From Diplocarpon mali (Eukaryota; Ascomycota; Leotiomycetes; Helotiales; Drepanopezizaceae), in NCBI GenBank assembly GCA_024741835.1, contig JAENRP010000193.1:18221-82220 (forward strand): a DNA stretch of 64,000 bases. Direction: 5' to 3'. This document shows positions 36,840 to 48,684 of this stretch, piece by piece. The position numbers and the translations under genes were made by a program. A model generated the notes under the pieces. The model made no database searches. It saw only the letters and a list, made by a program, of their open reading frames with translations, and was not told where the DNA came from. Within the stretch, counting starts at the first letter, position 1. Each line of letters starts with the position of its first letter.

Positions 36840-38043
36840 CTAAGGACTTCGGCCATTAGAATCAGTAATAAAACTAACAATTTCCATCGATAGAAGATAG
36901 TATTATAACTTCAGACTAACTATTGCTCCTACCCTTTTAAATCGTATAAGTACCTAGTCCAGGTTCTAAATATATTCTATTATAAATCATTATATGCTAA
37001 AGAGAACTTCTTTATAGTTATAGAATGATCTTAATCCTTTTACTCCTATATCGTCTATATAAGGGAGCGTAATATTAGGTATGCAATCTACTAGTATCTT
37101 ATAGATTACTTAGACAAATTGAGCGATCGAATTTATAGCCCCTTAAGGTAATCTTATCATTTGAAGTAGCTTAAGAGGGGTTTGAATTGCTATTATATCT
37201 CTTAATTTAATATTAAGAATAAATTGGTTATATCTAAAGAAGAAGTTAATAAGAGAACTGCAGGTTAATCCTACGAATTTATTCAAGAACTCATCTATAT
37301 TTAAAGGAACATTAGCGTCTTTAACAGTTACTTAGTTCATCTCTACTACTACTATTATTAGTCTATAAGTTCCCTTCTCCTTCTTAGCAACTAAGAACTA
37401 TTTATTCCTATAAAGGCTATTACAGAACTTAAGAACACCTTGCTTTAGCCTATCCTTTAACATTTCGATTACCTTTTCTTAAAGAGCTTTAAGGACTTCG
37501 AATGTTTTCTCTTGCTAGGCTTCGTAGGGTATTATCTTAATCTTAATATAAGGCGTAACCTCTTTTTAAATCTAGCTAAGTTCCGTCCAGTCAAAAGCTA
37601 AGGCGCCCTTTCGATTTATTAAGGTTTTATAAAGTAATTTGCGTTCTTACTCTATTAAGTCTTCTCCAATTTTCAGTATATTAAAACGTTCTTTTATTAG
37701 TCGATATCCGATAGGTTTATTAGAAAATCTGCCTATAATAAACTTATCAAATTTGCCACCCGGCTTCAGAGGTCGAAGCTTCTTATCTTATTTAAACCAA
37801 TCATCTAGTCCTTTAGACTTTAAGCTATTAGAGATTCCCTAATCCACCAGTCGTATTTTATTAGCCTTGCTTTTATATATAGTTCAAATATTAGCTAGTA
37901 CTATACTTCTCTACTTCTTTCCTTTTTTATTAAATCCTATAAAACGATCCGAATTTTCCTTTTTAAAAATAAATAAAAGATTTTCTAAATCGTTAATTTA
38001 AAGTGTATAAATGGAAATATTATTAGTAATTTTATTGTTTTTC

Positions 38044-38066
38044 ACTCGCAGGTCCGGCCTATAAGT
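38044..38066. repeat. 23-bp palindrome, G1, pol N-terminal extension
   Basis: ACTCGCAGGTC and GGCCTATAAGT around a C. Counterpart of 46695. Confidence 0.83.
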
Positions 38067-38205
38067 GGTTTTTAGGTTTTTTAAAATAATTGGTAAATTG
38101 TCGAAATTTGTAAAACAAACTCTCTTCTCTACCTTATTTTTCTTTTTTCTTAATTGTTAAGCTGATAAAACGCTAATTATACCATTTTTCAAAATTCCAG
38201 ATTTG

Positions 38206-38228
38206 ACTCTTAGTTTAAGACCGCAAGT
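38206..38228. repeat. 23-bp palindrome, G1, pol N-terminus
   Basis: ACTCTTAGTTT and AGACCGCAAGT around an A; the most decayed G1 copy. Counterpart of 46533. Confidence 0.7.
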
Positions 38229-38250
38229 CAAATCACTATTATTTAAAATC

Positions 38251-41110
38251 GATAAACTCACCTTTCTTTTGCTATAACTCCTTACTAGGTACCTTCCTTT
38301 ATTAGCATTAAGCCTAGCCCTTATACTAGCTAATCGTTTCCCAAAACCTCATTTTAGAATTCGGCTATATCTCTTATAATAACCATTTGTCCTTTTAAGG
38401 ATCGATCTATATTCTAAAGGCTAGCTTTTATAAGCCTATCTCTAGGATAGTTAAATATTAGCTAAGATTTTAAAATAAAGGGCATTCTTAAAAGAATATC
38501 GTTCGAAGAATTCTCTATTACTAGAAAGTTAGTATAATTAACGATTCCTCCGACTCTAACCTTCACGTTTTTTACCTATTTATTAAAATTATATTTCAAT
38601 CTAAAGATAGTCGAATAAATAAGGAGTCGATCGCTAACAATTATCAATTAAGCTATTTCTGCCACTTTTCTAATCATTATATTAACTTCTAAACTATAAT
38701 CGATTAGAGCCTTTGCTTTAACTAATTCTTTTATAAAACAAATAATAATAGGGCTTTTTATCGCAACTATTAAATAATTTCAATTGATATTTTAAGATGT
38801 TAAAGCTATTACTATAATATTATAGTACCTTTAGGTTCCTTTGTCTTTTGCAATCTAAAGACATTTAATTAAGGCTAAGTGCTTCTTAGAGTTCTTTTGT
38901 ATTACAATTTCCATTTCCTTATTATTATTCAAATCTTTAAAAGCAATTAGGATATGCTTTCCTAGCACTTTATTAAAGCGTCTAGTCAAACTAAATAGGT
39001 CTTTAAACGTGAGGTTAATTTGCTAGGCTATAACATTCTCTATAGCTTTCTCTATTATAGTTAAATTAGCGTATTTATCGACGAATTTCTCCTATTTTAA
39101 CATCTGTCTCTTTTACTTAAAGTCAAGGGTTTATGCAATAACTTCAACTTCTTAATCTTCGAGCTTAAAACCATCTTCGTCTATTATATCTCTGATCAAT
39201 TCGTCTACTATATCAGCTTTATCCTCGTCTATTGCAGTTCCAGATTATTAAGTATCTTTTAGCGTTTAGACTCTATATTAAGATTCCTAAGTTGCACGCA
39301 TTGATTTCTGGACTTTGGCTGGTTTTATTAGTATTAAAGGAGTAGTAGATCTAAAAGGACGCCGAGTATTCTAAGGGTTTTTAGATACAGAAGCAGTATT
39401 AATATCAATAGATATATTATTATTAACCTATCTTAAGATAAAGATGCCTTTAACTTCTATAGCTATTTGATCAGAAGCTAGGTCCTTAAGAACTCCCTTA
39501 GGTAGATTGCTAATTAAGCCTATATATATATAAGTTGGGATTTTAGTATTCATATCTATAATATACTATCGTTCGACCAAATTCTCATCTTATTTCATAC
39601 TATATATTATCATTCGAATAGTCTATAACTATAAGCGATTCTAGTGCTTTTTAATAAGGATAGCTTCTAGCCTAAGATCCCTAATGCAAAGTATCCTATA
39701 CTTATTAATATATATAACCCTAGTATTAATAAAACGAAGGAAAAGAGGGCAATTATTGCAATACTTATATAAAGCGCAGTTAGGTTCTTTATTATTGCAA
39801 AAGTTGCAGATTAGTTGTCTTCTATTGCCGATTCCTTAGTACCCTATAGTATTAATATTAGTAGAGTGCTAATTAGGATCAATTCCTCCTTCTTTAACTA
39901 GTTATTGCGTTCTTATATTAGCTAGTTATTCCAAATGATAAGAAGCAGGAGTCTGATAATAGGAACCACTAGGTTGGCTTATAGTAGCTAAGTTTTATCT
40001 ATTACCAAATTAGGAAATATGCTATTTTTCCTATAAGAGATTATTAATTCTAGTTTCTAAGCTTTAGATTCGGAGTTTTGCAAATTAGGTCTTAAGTTCC
40101 TTAATTCTAGGGTTAGATCTCACTCCTAGGTTAGGACTGCAAGTAAAAGGTATAACTATTAGGTTCTTCGTTGCCTCCTTTATAACTTCTAAAGCCTTTA
40201 AATGTTCTTGGACCAGGCTCTTAAGGTCTTTAGTATAAAAGGGAGTAAGGGCTTTTTCCTACTCTATAGTATTAATAGTTCTCTTATTAAGATCTGATTT
40301 TAAAGCAAAGGCCGAGAATTCCTTAAATGAGGCAAAGGTTATAAGGTCTTGCTTATTAATCCTAAAATGCTTAATGATCTTATTTCAAAGGCCAATAAGT
40401 AATCTAAGTAAGAAAAGGCAGCCTCTTTTAACTTCGCTAAGTATTTTCTAGCTAATTAAGGTATTTGATATATAAGTAAAAGTCCGATAGTAGTTTTTAA
40501 ATTCCTTAGGAGTATAAGTAATTAAAATAAATTCCTTTAAGAAAGCTAGGGTATTGCGAATCTGCTATCTATTAAATTTGCGAAATTCAGATTTAAGGGC
40601 CTTAATAAGGAGTTCCTATAAACTATAAGTTTTCCATTCGGGGAGGGACTTGATAATATCCTTACTTATATAATCATAGTAGTAAGGAAGTCGAGAAATC
40701 ATATCCTCTTATATAATACTAAAATCGTAATAAGTTTCCTTATATTACTTAAGGAAATTAGTAATATTAGCGCTTATAAAGTAAGGAGCGCTAGAGGAAT
40801 TAGGGAGGGAGAAGTAATTAGTAATAGCCTTAAATGCGGCTATTATCGTTTTATACTAACCGTCTGAGTTAATAGAATCCATAGGAGGCAAAGGGGAAGC
40901 TTTGATATTACAAGATTGATTGCTAGGAGGAGTACTTTAAAATTCAAAAGGGCTTAAAGAGCGTTTAGAATTCGAGTTAATCTTAAAGTGACTAGGACGA
41001 GTTTGAAAAGATTTAAATAAAGGGTTAGTAAAAAGTTTAAAATTGTTATTATTATTAGTGTTTTTAAGCGTTAATATTAAAAAAGTAAGTGGTAGTCTTA
41101 AGTTGTTTAA
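38251..41110 (-). pseudogene. Decayed gag-protease gene of G1
   Basis: It is the minus-strand counterpart of 43660-46512 in G2. It holds an Asn-rich N-terminal part (about 41080), a capsid region, a damaged zinc-knuckle region (about 39800), and an aspartic protease around 38700. One palindrome lies inside (40122), another just upstream (41131) and one just downstream (38206). Pol follows in another frame. Confidence 0.68.
40122..40144. repeat. 23-bp palindrome, G1, gag
   Basis: ACTCCTAGGTT and GGACTGCAAGT around an A. Counterpart of 44617. Confidence 0.8.
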
Positions 41111-41130
41111 GGATATCTTTTTATCCTCCT

Positions 41131-41153
41131 ACTTATAGGCTAAGCCTAGGAGT
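41131..41153. repeat. 23-bp palindrome, G1, before gag
   Basis: ACTTATAGGCT and AGCCTAGGAGT around an A: exact inverted repeat except at the outer base pairs. Counterpart of 43608. Confidence 0.83.
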
Positions 41154-41825
41154 AGAATTCCGGATTCTACTAAAAGTTTAATCTGAGTTTATTAAGAGAT
41201 TTTAAGTAGGTGCTAAATAGCTAATAGGAGCGTTGCAACTAATCGCAATAAGATAAGGTTTACCTAATCTAAGACCAATTTCCAAGATAAGGTTTATATC
41301 TAAGATTCTTCTTAGCCTTTAGGCTAATTCCTATTAATCTTTAGAATAAAGGAGTCTTTAAAGACGATTCTAAGGCAATTTTTAAAGTTCTATTAAGCTA
41401 AGGCGGCTGAATTATCAGATTCGGATTTCTAAAGATTCTAAGGAAGCACTTCCTATTAGAGTTTGCGCTTAGTATTACTTAAGTACTCGAAACTACCGCT
41501 GTTTAAGATTGCTATTATAGGGTTTATCAAACTTTTCATACCGAAAAGCCGAAAATTCCAAGAATCTCAGAGTTAAGGAAGAAAATAGGGGTTTTTAAAG
41601 CAAAGCCGAAAAGGGAAAATCTAAGGTTATTAATAGTTGCTAAATGAAAATCGATAGTTCTAAGTAACTAAGCGATTAAGGATAAGGGTTTTAGAGTTGA
41701 TCAAAATGCTATAAGTATTTTAAAGACGTATTTTAAAGGCCGGTCTCTTATCTGCAAACTAAGAGATTGATAAGGTTGTATAAGGATAGAAATCTTAAGA
41801 AATCAGTCCCTGCGTAAGTCACTAA
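41154..41825 (-). other. 5' leader of G1
   Basis: About 670 bp between the 5' LTR and the first palindrome. It is AT-rich and I found no convincing frame. No standard tRNA primer site is recognisable next to the LTR. Confidence 0.5.
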
Positions 41826-42070
41826 TATAAAACTAAAGGGAGATAATATAAGAATAGGCCTAAGGGAAGACTTAAAAATAAAAGGAGAAAGCACTATAAG
41901 CGGGCTCTCTTAGATAAGATATTAAAAACAAGTCCTAAGTATAAGGTATATTCAATACTATGGCGACACGCGCTATCTCTATATATAGAAGGTGGCCCTT
42001 TTATCCTCCTACCGGCCTACGCCGATCATATGATATATATCATAAGACCTATCCATCTTAGGTCTCCATA
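41826..42070 (-). repeat. 5' LTR of G1 (245 bp)
   Basis: Plus-strand ends are TATAAAACTAAAG and GGTCTCCATA. It contains GATATATATC and a CTCTATATATAG run that could serve as a core promoter in minus orientation. TTAT follows directly. Confidence 0.88.
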
Positions 42071-42074
42071 TTAT

Positions 42075-42687
42075 AAGAAGCAATTTAATAAAAGGAGTAG
42101 GCCTTAATAATATAATACCTTAAGTTGTAATATTAGCTTAAAGACTATAGGCTTAAGAGATAAAGCTACCTAGACTCCTAAAGGAACCTTTAGCAATAAT
42201 AAAAATAGAGGAAGAGACCTATAGAAAAAAGCATAAGAAGGAACTCCCTCTTCTTAAGTAAAAGAGGATAAGACGCTTAAGCGTTAAGCAATAAGAGACT
42301 TTAAAAGTATACGCTACTACTTTAGAGTATATAATCTCTTAAAGCAATATTAATTTACCTTGCTCCTTATATACGTAGGAGTTTATATTAACCTTCTAAG
42401 TAAATAAATAAATAAGAGAGGATAGGAAGGACTATTTGACAGTTTATATAATTATTAAAGCTGCAGTTAATAGTTAGGTAAAGGATAGAGCGCAGTCTCT
42501 TAACTGCCTATAGTACTAAGGCTCTTTACTAAAGCCTTTAAAAGGATGGCAAGACCTAAAGAAGTACCCTTTTAGCAAACGATTTAAAGAAAGAGGGCGC
42601 TAGGAGATTAGGAATTTAAAATTTTAAAGTTGCTAGAAAATCGTATAAAGGGACTACTTAAAGCCTCTGCCAATACTATTAAAATAG
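42075..42687 (+). pseudogene. Copia C integrase-RT linker
   Basis: It continues the C frame after G1. Near its end it reads LKPLKGWQDLKKYPFSKRF, then RQEIRNLK and RDYLKPLPILLK. This matches the copia linker, a Pro-rich W-x-x-L-x-x-P-F block and then the residues that lead into the first RT motif. G2 is inserted exactly there, so RT itself is not in the window. Stops are TAA/TAG. Confidence 0.72.
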
Positions 42688-42935
42688 TATAAAGACTTGA
42701 GATAGATAGGTCTTGTGATATATATCATATAATCGGCGTAGGCCGGTAGGAGGATAAAAGGGCTACCTTCTATATATAGAGATAGTACGTATCGCTATAG
42801 TACTAAATATACCCTATACTTAGGACTTATTCCTAATATCTTATTTAAGAGAGCCTGCTTATAGTGCTTCCTCCTTTTGTTTTTAGGTCTTCCCTTAGGC
42901 CTATTCTTATATTATCTCCTTTCTAAAGTTTTATA
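42688..42935 (+). repeat. 5' LTR of G2 (248 bp)
   Basis: It starts TATAAAGACTTGAG, the altered form of TGTGGAGACCTGAG, and ends GTTTTATA. It is the reverse complement of the G1 LTRs with a 3-bp length difference. Confidence 0.86.
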
Positions 42936-43607
42936 TTAATAACTTACGTAAGGACCGATTTCTTAAGATTTCCATTCCTATATAACCTTATCGATCTCTT
43001 AGTTTGCAGATAAGAGACTGGCCTTTAAAATATATCTTTAAAACACTTATAGCATTTTAATTAACTTTAAAACCCTTATCCTTAATTGCTTAATTATTTA
43101 GAATTATCGATTTTTATTTAGCAACTATTAATAACCTTAGACTTTCTCTTTTCAGCTTTGCTTTAAAAACCCTTATTCTCTTCCTTAACTTTAAGATTTT
43201 CGGAATTTTCAGCTTCCTAGTATAAAAAGTTTAGCAAACCTTATAATAGCAATCTCAAATAGCAGTAGTTTTAAGTACTTAAGTAATACTAAGTGCAAAC
43301 TCTAATTAGAAGTACCTCCTTAGAATCCTTAGAAATCCGAATCTAATAATTCAGCTGCCTTAATTTAATAAAACTCTAAAAATTGCTTTAGAATTGTCTC
43401 TAAAGACCCCTTTATTCTAAAGACTAATAAGAATTGGCCTAAAGGCTAAGAAGAATCTTAAATATAAACCTTATCTTAGAAATTAGTCTTAGATTAAGTA
43501 AACCTTATCTTATTGCAATTAGTTATAATGCTTCTATTAATTATTTAATACCTACTTAAAATCTTTTAGCAAACTCGGATTAAACTTTTAGTAGAATCCG
43601 AAATTCT
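42936..43607 (+). other. 5' leader of G2
   Basis: It corresponds to 41154-41825. No convincing gene. It ends at the palindrome at 43608. Confidence 0.5.
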
Positions 43608-43630
43608 ACTCCTAAGCCTAGCCTATAAGT
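43608..43630. repeat. 23-bp palindrome, G2, before gag
   Basis: ACTCCTAAGCC and AGCCTATAAGT around a T. If gag starts upstream, it is read as LLSLAYK, the same shifted phase as in pol. Confidence 0.82.
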
Positions 43631-43659
43631 AGAAGGATAAAAAGATATCCTTAAATAAC

Positions 43660-46512
43660 TTAGGACTACTACTTACTTTTTTAATATTAACGCTTAAAAA
43701 TACTAATAATAATAACAATTTTAAACTTTTCATTAACCCTTTATCTGAATCTTTTCAAACTCGTCTTAATCATTCTAAGATTAACTCAGATTCTAAACGC
43801 TCTTTAAGCCCTTTTAAATCTTAAAGTACTCCTCTTAGCAATTAATCTTATAATATTAAAGCTTCCCCTTTGCCTCCTATAGATTCTATTAACTTAAACA
43901 GTTAGTATAAAATAATAATAGCTGTATTTAAAGCTATTACTAATCACTTTCCCCTCTTTAATTCCTCTAGCGCTCCTCACTTTATAAGCGCTAATATTAC
44001 TAATTTCCTTAAGTAATATAAGGAAACTTATTACAATTTTAGTATTATATAAAAGGATATGATTTCTCGACTTCCTTACTATTATAACTATATAAGTAAA
44101 GATATTATTAAATCCTTCCTTAAATGGAAAACGTATAGTTTATAAGAACTCCTTATTAAGGCTCTTAAGTCTGAATTCTAAGAATTTAATAAATAGCAGA
44201 TTTATAATACCCTGGCTTTCTTAAAGGAATTTATTCTAATCACTTATACTCTTAAGGAACTTAAAAACTACTATTAGACTTTTACTTATATATCAAATAC
44301 CTTAATTAATTAGAAAATACTTAGCAAAGTTGAAAGAGGCCGCCTTTTCTTACTTAGATTACCTACTAGCCTTTAAAATAAGATTATTAAGTATTTTAAG
44401 ATTAATAAGTAAGACCCTATAACCTTTGCCTTATTTAAGGAATTCTTAGCCTTTGCTTTAAAATCAGATCTTAGTAAGAGAACTATTAATACTATAGAGT
44501 AGGAAAAAGCCTTTACTCTATCTTATATTAAAGACTTTAAAAGCTTAGTCTAAGAACACTCGAAAGCTTTAGAAGTTATAAAAGAGGTAAAGAAGAACCT
44601 AGTAGTTATACCTTTTACTCGCGGGCCTAACCTAGGAGTAAGATCCAACCTTAGAATTAAGAAACTTAAGACCTAATTTGCAAAACTCTAAATCTAAAGC
44701 TTAGAAATTAGAATTAATAATCTCTTATAAGAAAAATAGCATATTCCCTAGTTTAGTAATAGATAAAACTCAGCTACTATAAGCTAACCTAGTAGTTTCT
44801 ATTATCAAACTCTTGCTTCTTATCATTCGGAATAACCAGCTAATATAAGAATATAATAGCTAGCTAAAGAAGGAGGAATTAATCCTAACTAGCACTCTAC
44901 TAATATTAATACTATAGGGTATTAAGGAAACGGTAATAGAAGACGACTAATTTGCAACTTTTGCAATAATAAAGAACCTAACTGCGCTTTATATAAGTAT
45001 TATAACAATTGCCCTCTTTTCCTTTGTTTTATTAATACTAAGGTTATATATATTAATAAGTATAAGATGCTTTGCATTAAGGATCTTAGGCCAAAAGCTA
45101 TCCTTATTAAAAAGCACTAGAATCACTTATAGTTATAGACTATTTGAACGATGATATATAGTATAAAATAGGATAAGAATTTAGTCGAACGATAGCATAT
45201 TATAGATATAAATGCTAAAATCCTAACTTATATATATATAGGTCCAATTAGTAATCTACCTAAGGGAGTTCTTAAGGACCTAGCTTCTAATCAAACAGCT
45301 ATAGAAGTTAAAGGCATCTCTATCTTAGGATAGATTAATAATAATATTTCAGCTAATATTAATGCTACTTCTATATCTAAGAACCCTTGGAATTCTCAGC
45401 GTCCTTCTAAATCTTCCACTCTACTAATACTAATAAAACCAGCCAAAGTCTAGAAATCAGCGTATACAACTTAGGAATCTTAATATAGAATCCAAATACT
45501 AAAAGATATCTAATAATCTAAAACCGCAATAGACGAGGATAAAGCCGATATAATAGACGAATTGATCAAAGATATAATAGATAAAGATGGCTTTAAGCTT
45601 AAAGATTAAGAAGTTGAAGTTATTATATAGACCCTTGACCTTAAGCGAAAGAGACAGATATTAAAATAGGAAAAATTTATTAACAAATACGCTAGTTTAA
45701 CCGCAATAGAGAAAGCCGTAGAGAATATTATAACCTAGCAAATTAACCTTATATTTAAAGACCTATTTAATTTGACTAGACACTTTAATAAAGTGCTAGG
45801 AAAGTATATTCCAATTACCTTTAAAGATTTAAATAATAATAAGGAAATGGAAATTATAATATAAAAGAACTTTAAGAAGCACTTAGCCTTAATCAAATAT
45901 CTTTAGATTGCAGAAAACAAAGGAACCTAAAGGTACTATAATATTATGGCAATAGCTTTAATATCTTAGAATATTAACCGAAATTATTCAGTAGTTGTAA
46001 TAAAAAGCCTTATTATTATTTATTTAATAGAAAAATCAGTTAAAGCAAAGGCTCTGATCGATTATAGTTTAGAAGTTAATATAATAATTAGAAAAGTGGC
46101 AGAAATGGCTTAATTAACAATTATTAGCGATCGACTCCTTATTTATTCGACTATCTTTAGATTAAAATACAATTTTAATAGATAGGTGAAAAATGTAAAA
46201 GTTAGAGTTAAAGGAATTGTTAATTATACTAACTTTCTAATAATAGAGAATTCTTTAAATGATATTCTTTTAAGAATGCCCTTTATTTTAGAATCTTAGC
46301 TAATATTTAACTATCTTAAAGATAGGCTTATAAAAGCTAGCCTTTAAAATATAGATCGATCCTTAAAAGGACAAATGGTTATCGCAAGAGATATAGTCGA
46401 ATTCTAAAACAAGATTTTAAAAAACGATTAGCTAGCATAAAGGCTAGGCTTAATGCTAGTAAAAGAAGGTACCTAGCGAGGAGTTATAGCAAAAGAAAGG
46501 TAAGTTTATCGA
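43660..46512 (+). pseudogene. Decayed gag-protease gene of G2
   Basis: Frame phase of 43882. The N-terminal part is Asn/Ser-rich (NTNNNNNFKLF, SESFQTRLNHSKINSDS). The capsid-like part lies near 43915-44460 (FLKWKTYSL, FALFKEFLAFALKSDL). The zinc region at 44953 reads CNFCNNKEPNC then YYNNCP. The protease is at about 46045-46150, ALIDYSLEVNIIIRK, where D-S/T-G has become D-Y-S. One palindrome lies in frame at 44617. The true start is unclear; another palindrome (43608) lies just before the readable part. The frame ends near 46512, where pol starts in another phase. Confidence 0.7.
44617..44639. repeat. 23-bp palindrome, G2, gag
   Basis: ACTCGCGGGCC and AACCTAGGAGT around a T. Read in the gag frame as TRGPNLGV. 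Confidence 0.82.
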
Positions 46513-46532
46513 TTTTAAATAATAGTGATTTA

Positions 46533-46555
46533 ACTTATAGTCCTAGACTAGGAGT
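46533..46555. repeat. 23-bp palindrome, G2, pol N-terminus
   Basis: ACTTATAGTCC and AGACTAGGAGT around a T. Read as TYSPRLGV near the gag/pol frame change. Confidence 0.8.
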
Positions 46556-46694
46556 TAAATCTAGAATTTTAAAAAATAGTACAATCGGCATTTTATCAGC
46601 TTAATAATTAAGAAAAAAGAAAAATAAGGTAGAGAAGAGAGTTCGTTTTACAAATTTCGATAATTTACCAATCATTTTAAAAAACCTAAAAACC

Positions 46695-46717
46695 ACTTAT
46701 AAGCCAGACCCGCAAGT
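46695..46717. repeat. 23-bp palindrome, G2, pol N-terminal extension
   Basis: ACTTATAAGCC and GACCCGCAAGT around an A. Read as TYKPDPQV. Confidence 0.82.
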
Positions 46718-48661
46718 GAAAAATAATAAAATTACTAATGATATTTCTATTTATACACTTTAAATTAATAACTTAGAAAATCTTTTATTTATTTTTAAAA
46801 AGGAAAATTTGGATCATTTTATAAGATTTAATAAAAAAGGAAAGAAGTAGAGAAGCATAGTACTAGCTAATATTCGAACTATATATAAAAGCAAGGCCGA
46901 TAAAGTACGACTAGTAGATTAAGGAATCTCTAATAGCTCAAAGCCTAAAGGATTAGATGATTAGTTTAAATAAGATAAGAAGCTTCGACCTTCGAAGCCA
47001 GGTAGCAAATTCGATAAGTTTATTATAAGCAGATTTTCTAATAAACCTATTAGATATCAACTAATAAAAGAACATTTTAATATATTAAAAATTAAAGAAG
47101 ACTTAATAAAGCAAGAATGCAAACTACTTTATAAAACCTTAATAAATCGAAAGGACGCTTTAGCTTTTAATTAAACAGAACTTAACCAGATTTAAAAAGA
47201 AGTCACGCCTTATATTAAAATTAAGATAATACCTTATAAAGCTTAGTAAGAGAAAACATTTAAAGTCCCTAAAGCTCTTTAAGAAAAGGTAATCGAAATA
47301 TTAAAGGATAGGCTAAAGTAAGGTGTTCTTAAGTTCTATAATAGCCCTTATAAAAACAAATAGTTCTTAATTGCTAAAAAGGAAAAGGGAACTTATAGAC
47401 TAATAATAATAGTAGTAGAGATGAACCGAGTAACTATTAAAGACGCTAACGTTCCTCCGAATATAGATAAGTTCTTAAATGAATTCGCAGGATTAACCTA
47501 TAGCTCTCTTATTAACTTCTTCTTTAAATATAACTAATTTATTTTTAATATTAAATTAAGAGATATAATAGTAATTCAAACCCTTCTTAAGCTACTTCAA
47601 ATAATAAGATTACCTTAAGGGGCTATAAATTCGATCGCTTAATTTATTTAAGTAATTTATAAGATACTAGTAGATTATATATCTAATATTACACTCCCTT
47701 ATATAGATAATATAGGAGTAAAAGGATCAAGATCATTCTATAATTATAAAGAAGTTCTTCCTAGTATATAACGATTTATAATAGAATACATTTAGAACCT
47801 AGACTAAGTGCTTATACAATTCGAAAGGGCAAAAGCAATAGTTGGTCCGAAGTTATAATACTATCTCCTATCGATGGAAATTATTAGTTTTATTACTAAT
47901 TCCAATAGCCGAAGTCCTTAAAGGGCTAAAGTACTTAAAATCGATAAATAGAAGAGGTATAATAATATAGCAAAAGCTCGCGCGTTTATTAGAATTATAG
48001 TATACTATTATATTTAGATCAAGGATTTTGCTAAAAAGGCAGTACCTATTTACTCCTTATTTTAGAAAGGGGCTAAGTTTCAATAAGAGAAACCTTAAAT
48101 AGAGGCTATAAAATAACTAAAGCAAGCGTTACTTAAGGCGCCTTATCTAATCAAAATAGACTATAGAGCCGACGCTAGGCCAATTATACTAATAGTTGAC
48201 GTAAGCTTAATCAGATAGGGTACTATCCTTTAATAAGCTAATAGCTAGTAGAAAAGACATTTAGCTCACTTTGAAAGTGGTTTTTAAAATCTAGTAAAAA
48301 TAAAGTATAATACTATTAAATAGGAATGCAAAGGCGCCTTAAAAGCGATGAAAAAGATAAGAAGCAACCTTTATAGTACTTACTTCATTTTTAAAACTAA
48401 TGCTAAAGTGCTAATAGAATAATTAAATAGAGCTGCAAGCGACCTATTAAGAGCCTTACTAATAAAATGGATTACTTAAATAAGACTAATAGACTTTGAA
48501 GTTAAATATATTCTAAGAATGAAAAATACTACTACCGATAGCCTTTTAAGAAGAACTCGGCCTTACCCTTTTAATTTAATTAAAGAAGATAAAATAGATA
48601 TTAATAAGTGGGTAGAAAACAAAGTTGGTTATTTATCAATATATTGCCTTAAAGGGACTCG

Positions 48662-48684
48662 ACTTATAAGCCTAACCTGCAAAT
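48662..48684. repeat. 23-bp palindrome, G2, pol RH-INT linker, shifted phase
   Basis: ACTTATAAGCC and AACCTGCAAAT around a T. Read in the open pol frame as RLISLTCK, one base out of the phase used elsewhere. Confidence 0.8.

Larger units (their letters stand above)
27009..38250 (-). pseudogene. Decayed gypsy pol of G1 (RT-RH-INT), split by gypsy D
   Basis: It reads on the minus strand from about 38250 to the TAA at 27011-27009, with D and one CTAAG copy (29294-36844) removed. The RT active-site box is intact, LPYIDDIGVKG, with its codons near 37050-37061. RNase H ends near 28690 in an open stretch (28449-28721, NTTANGLLKRTWPYP). A palindrome at 28526 lies in the RNase H-integrase linker in an unusual phase (RLAGLACKS). 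The integrase has no chromodomain and instead ends in a KGTFIANQLKRF-like tail (read in G2), known from non-chromovirus fungal gypsy families. Other palindromes in pol are at 27091, 38044 and 38206. Confidence 0.8.
18737..42070 (-). mobile_element. Giant gypsy G1 with two extra genes, minus strand
   Basis: Two 245-bp LTRs in the same orientation (18737-18981 and 41826-42070) are flanked by a 4-bp duplication TTAT (18733-18736, 42071-42074). Removing the element restores the copia C frame. Reading on the minus strand: LTR, leader, gag-protease, pol, X1, X2, LTR. Gypsy D is nested in pol at 29294-36839, and an assembly gap lies at 19134-19226. Without D the element is about 15.8 kb, far above the usual 5-8 kb of fungal gypsy elements. 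It carries fourteen 23-bp palindromes. Confidence 0.88.
2115..42687 (+). mobile_element. Copia C, the host of all later insertions
   Basis: Visible parts are the 5' LTR (2115-2304), primer site, gag (2511-3927), protease and integrase (10288-11711, 18072-18736) and the integrase-RT linker (42075-42687). When A1, A2 and G1, each with one copy of its target duplication, are removed, the reading frame stays in one phase with no frameshift. Only TAG/TAA stops interrupt it. This independently confirms the three insertion boundaries. RT, RNase H and the 3' LTR should lie to the right of G2, outside the window. Confidence 0.82.
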
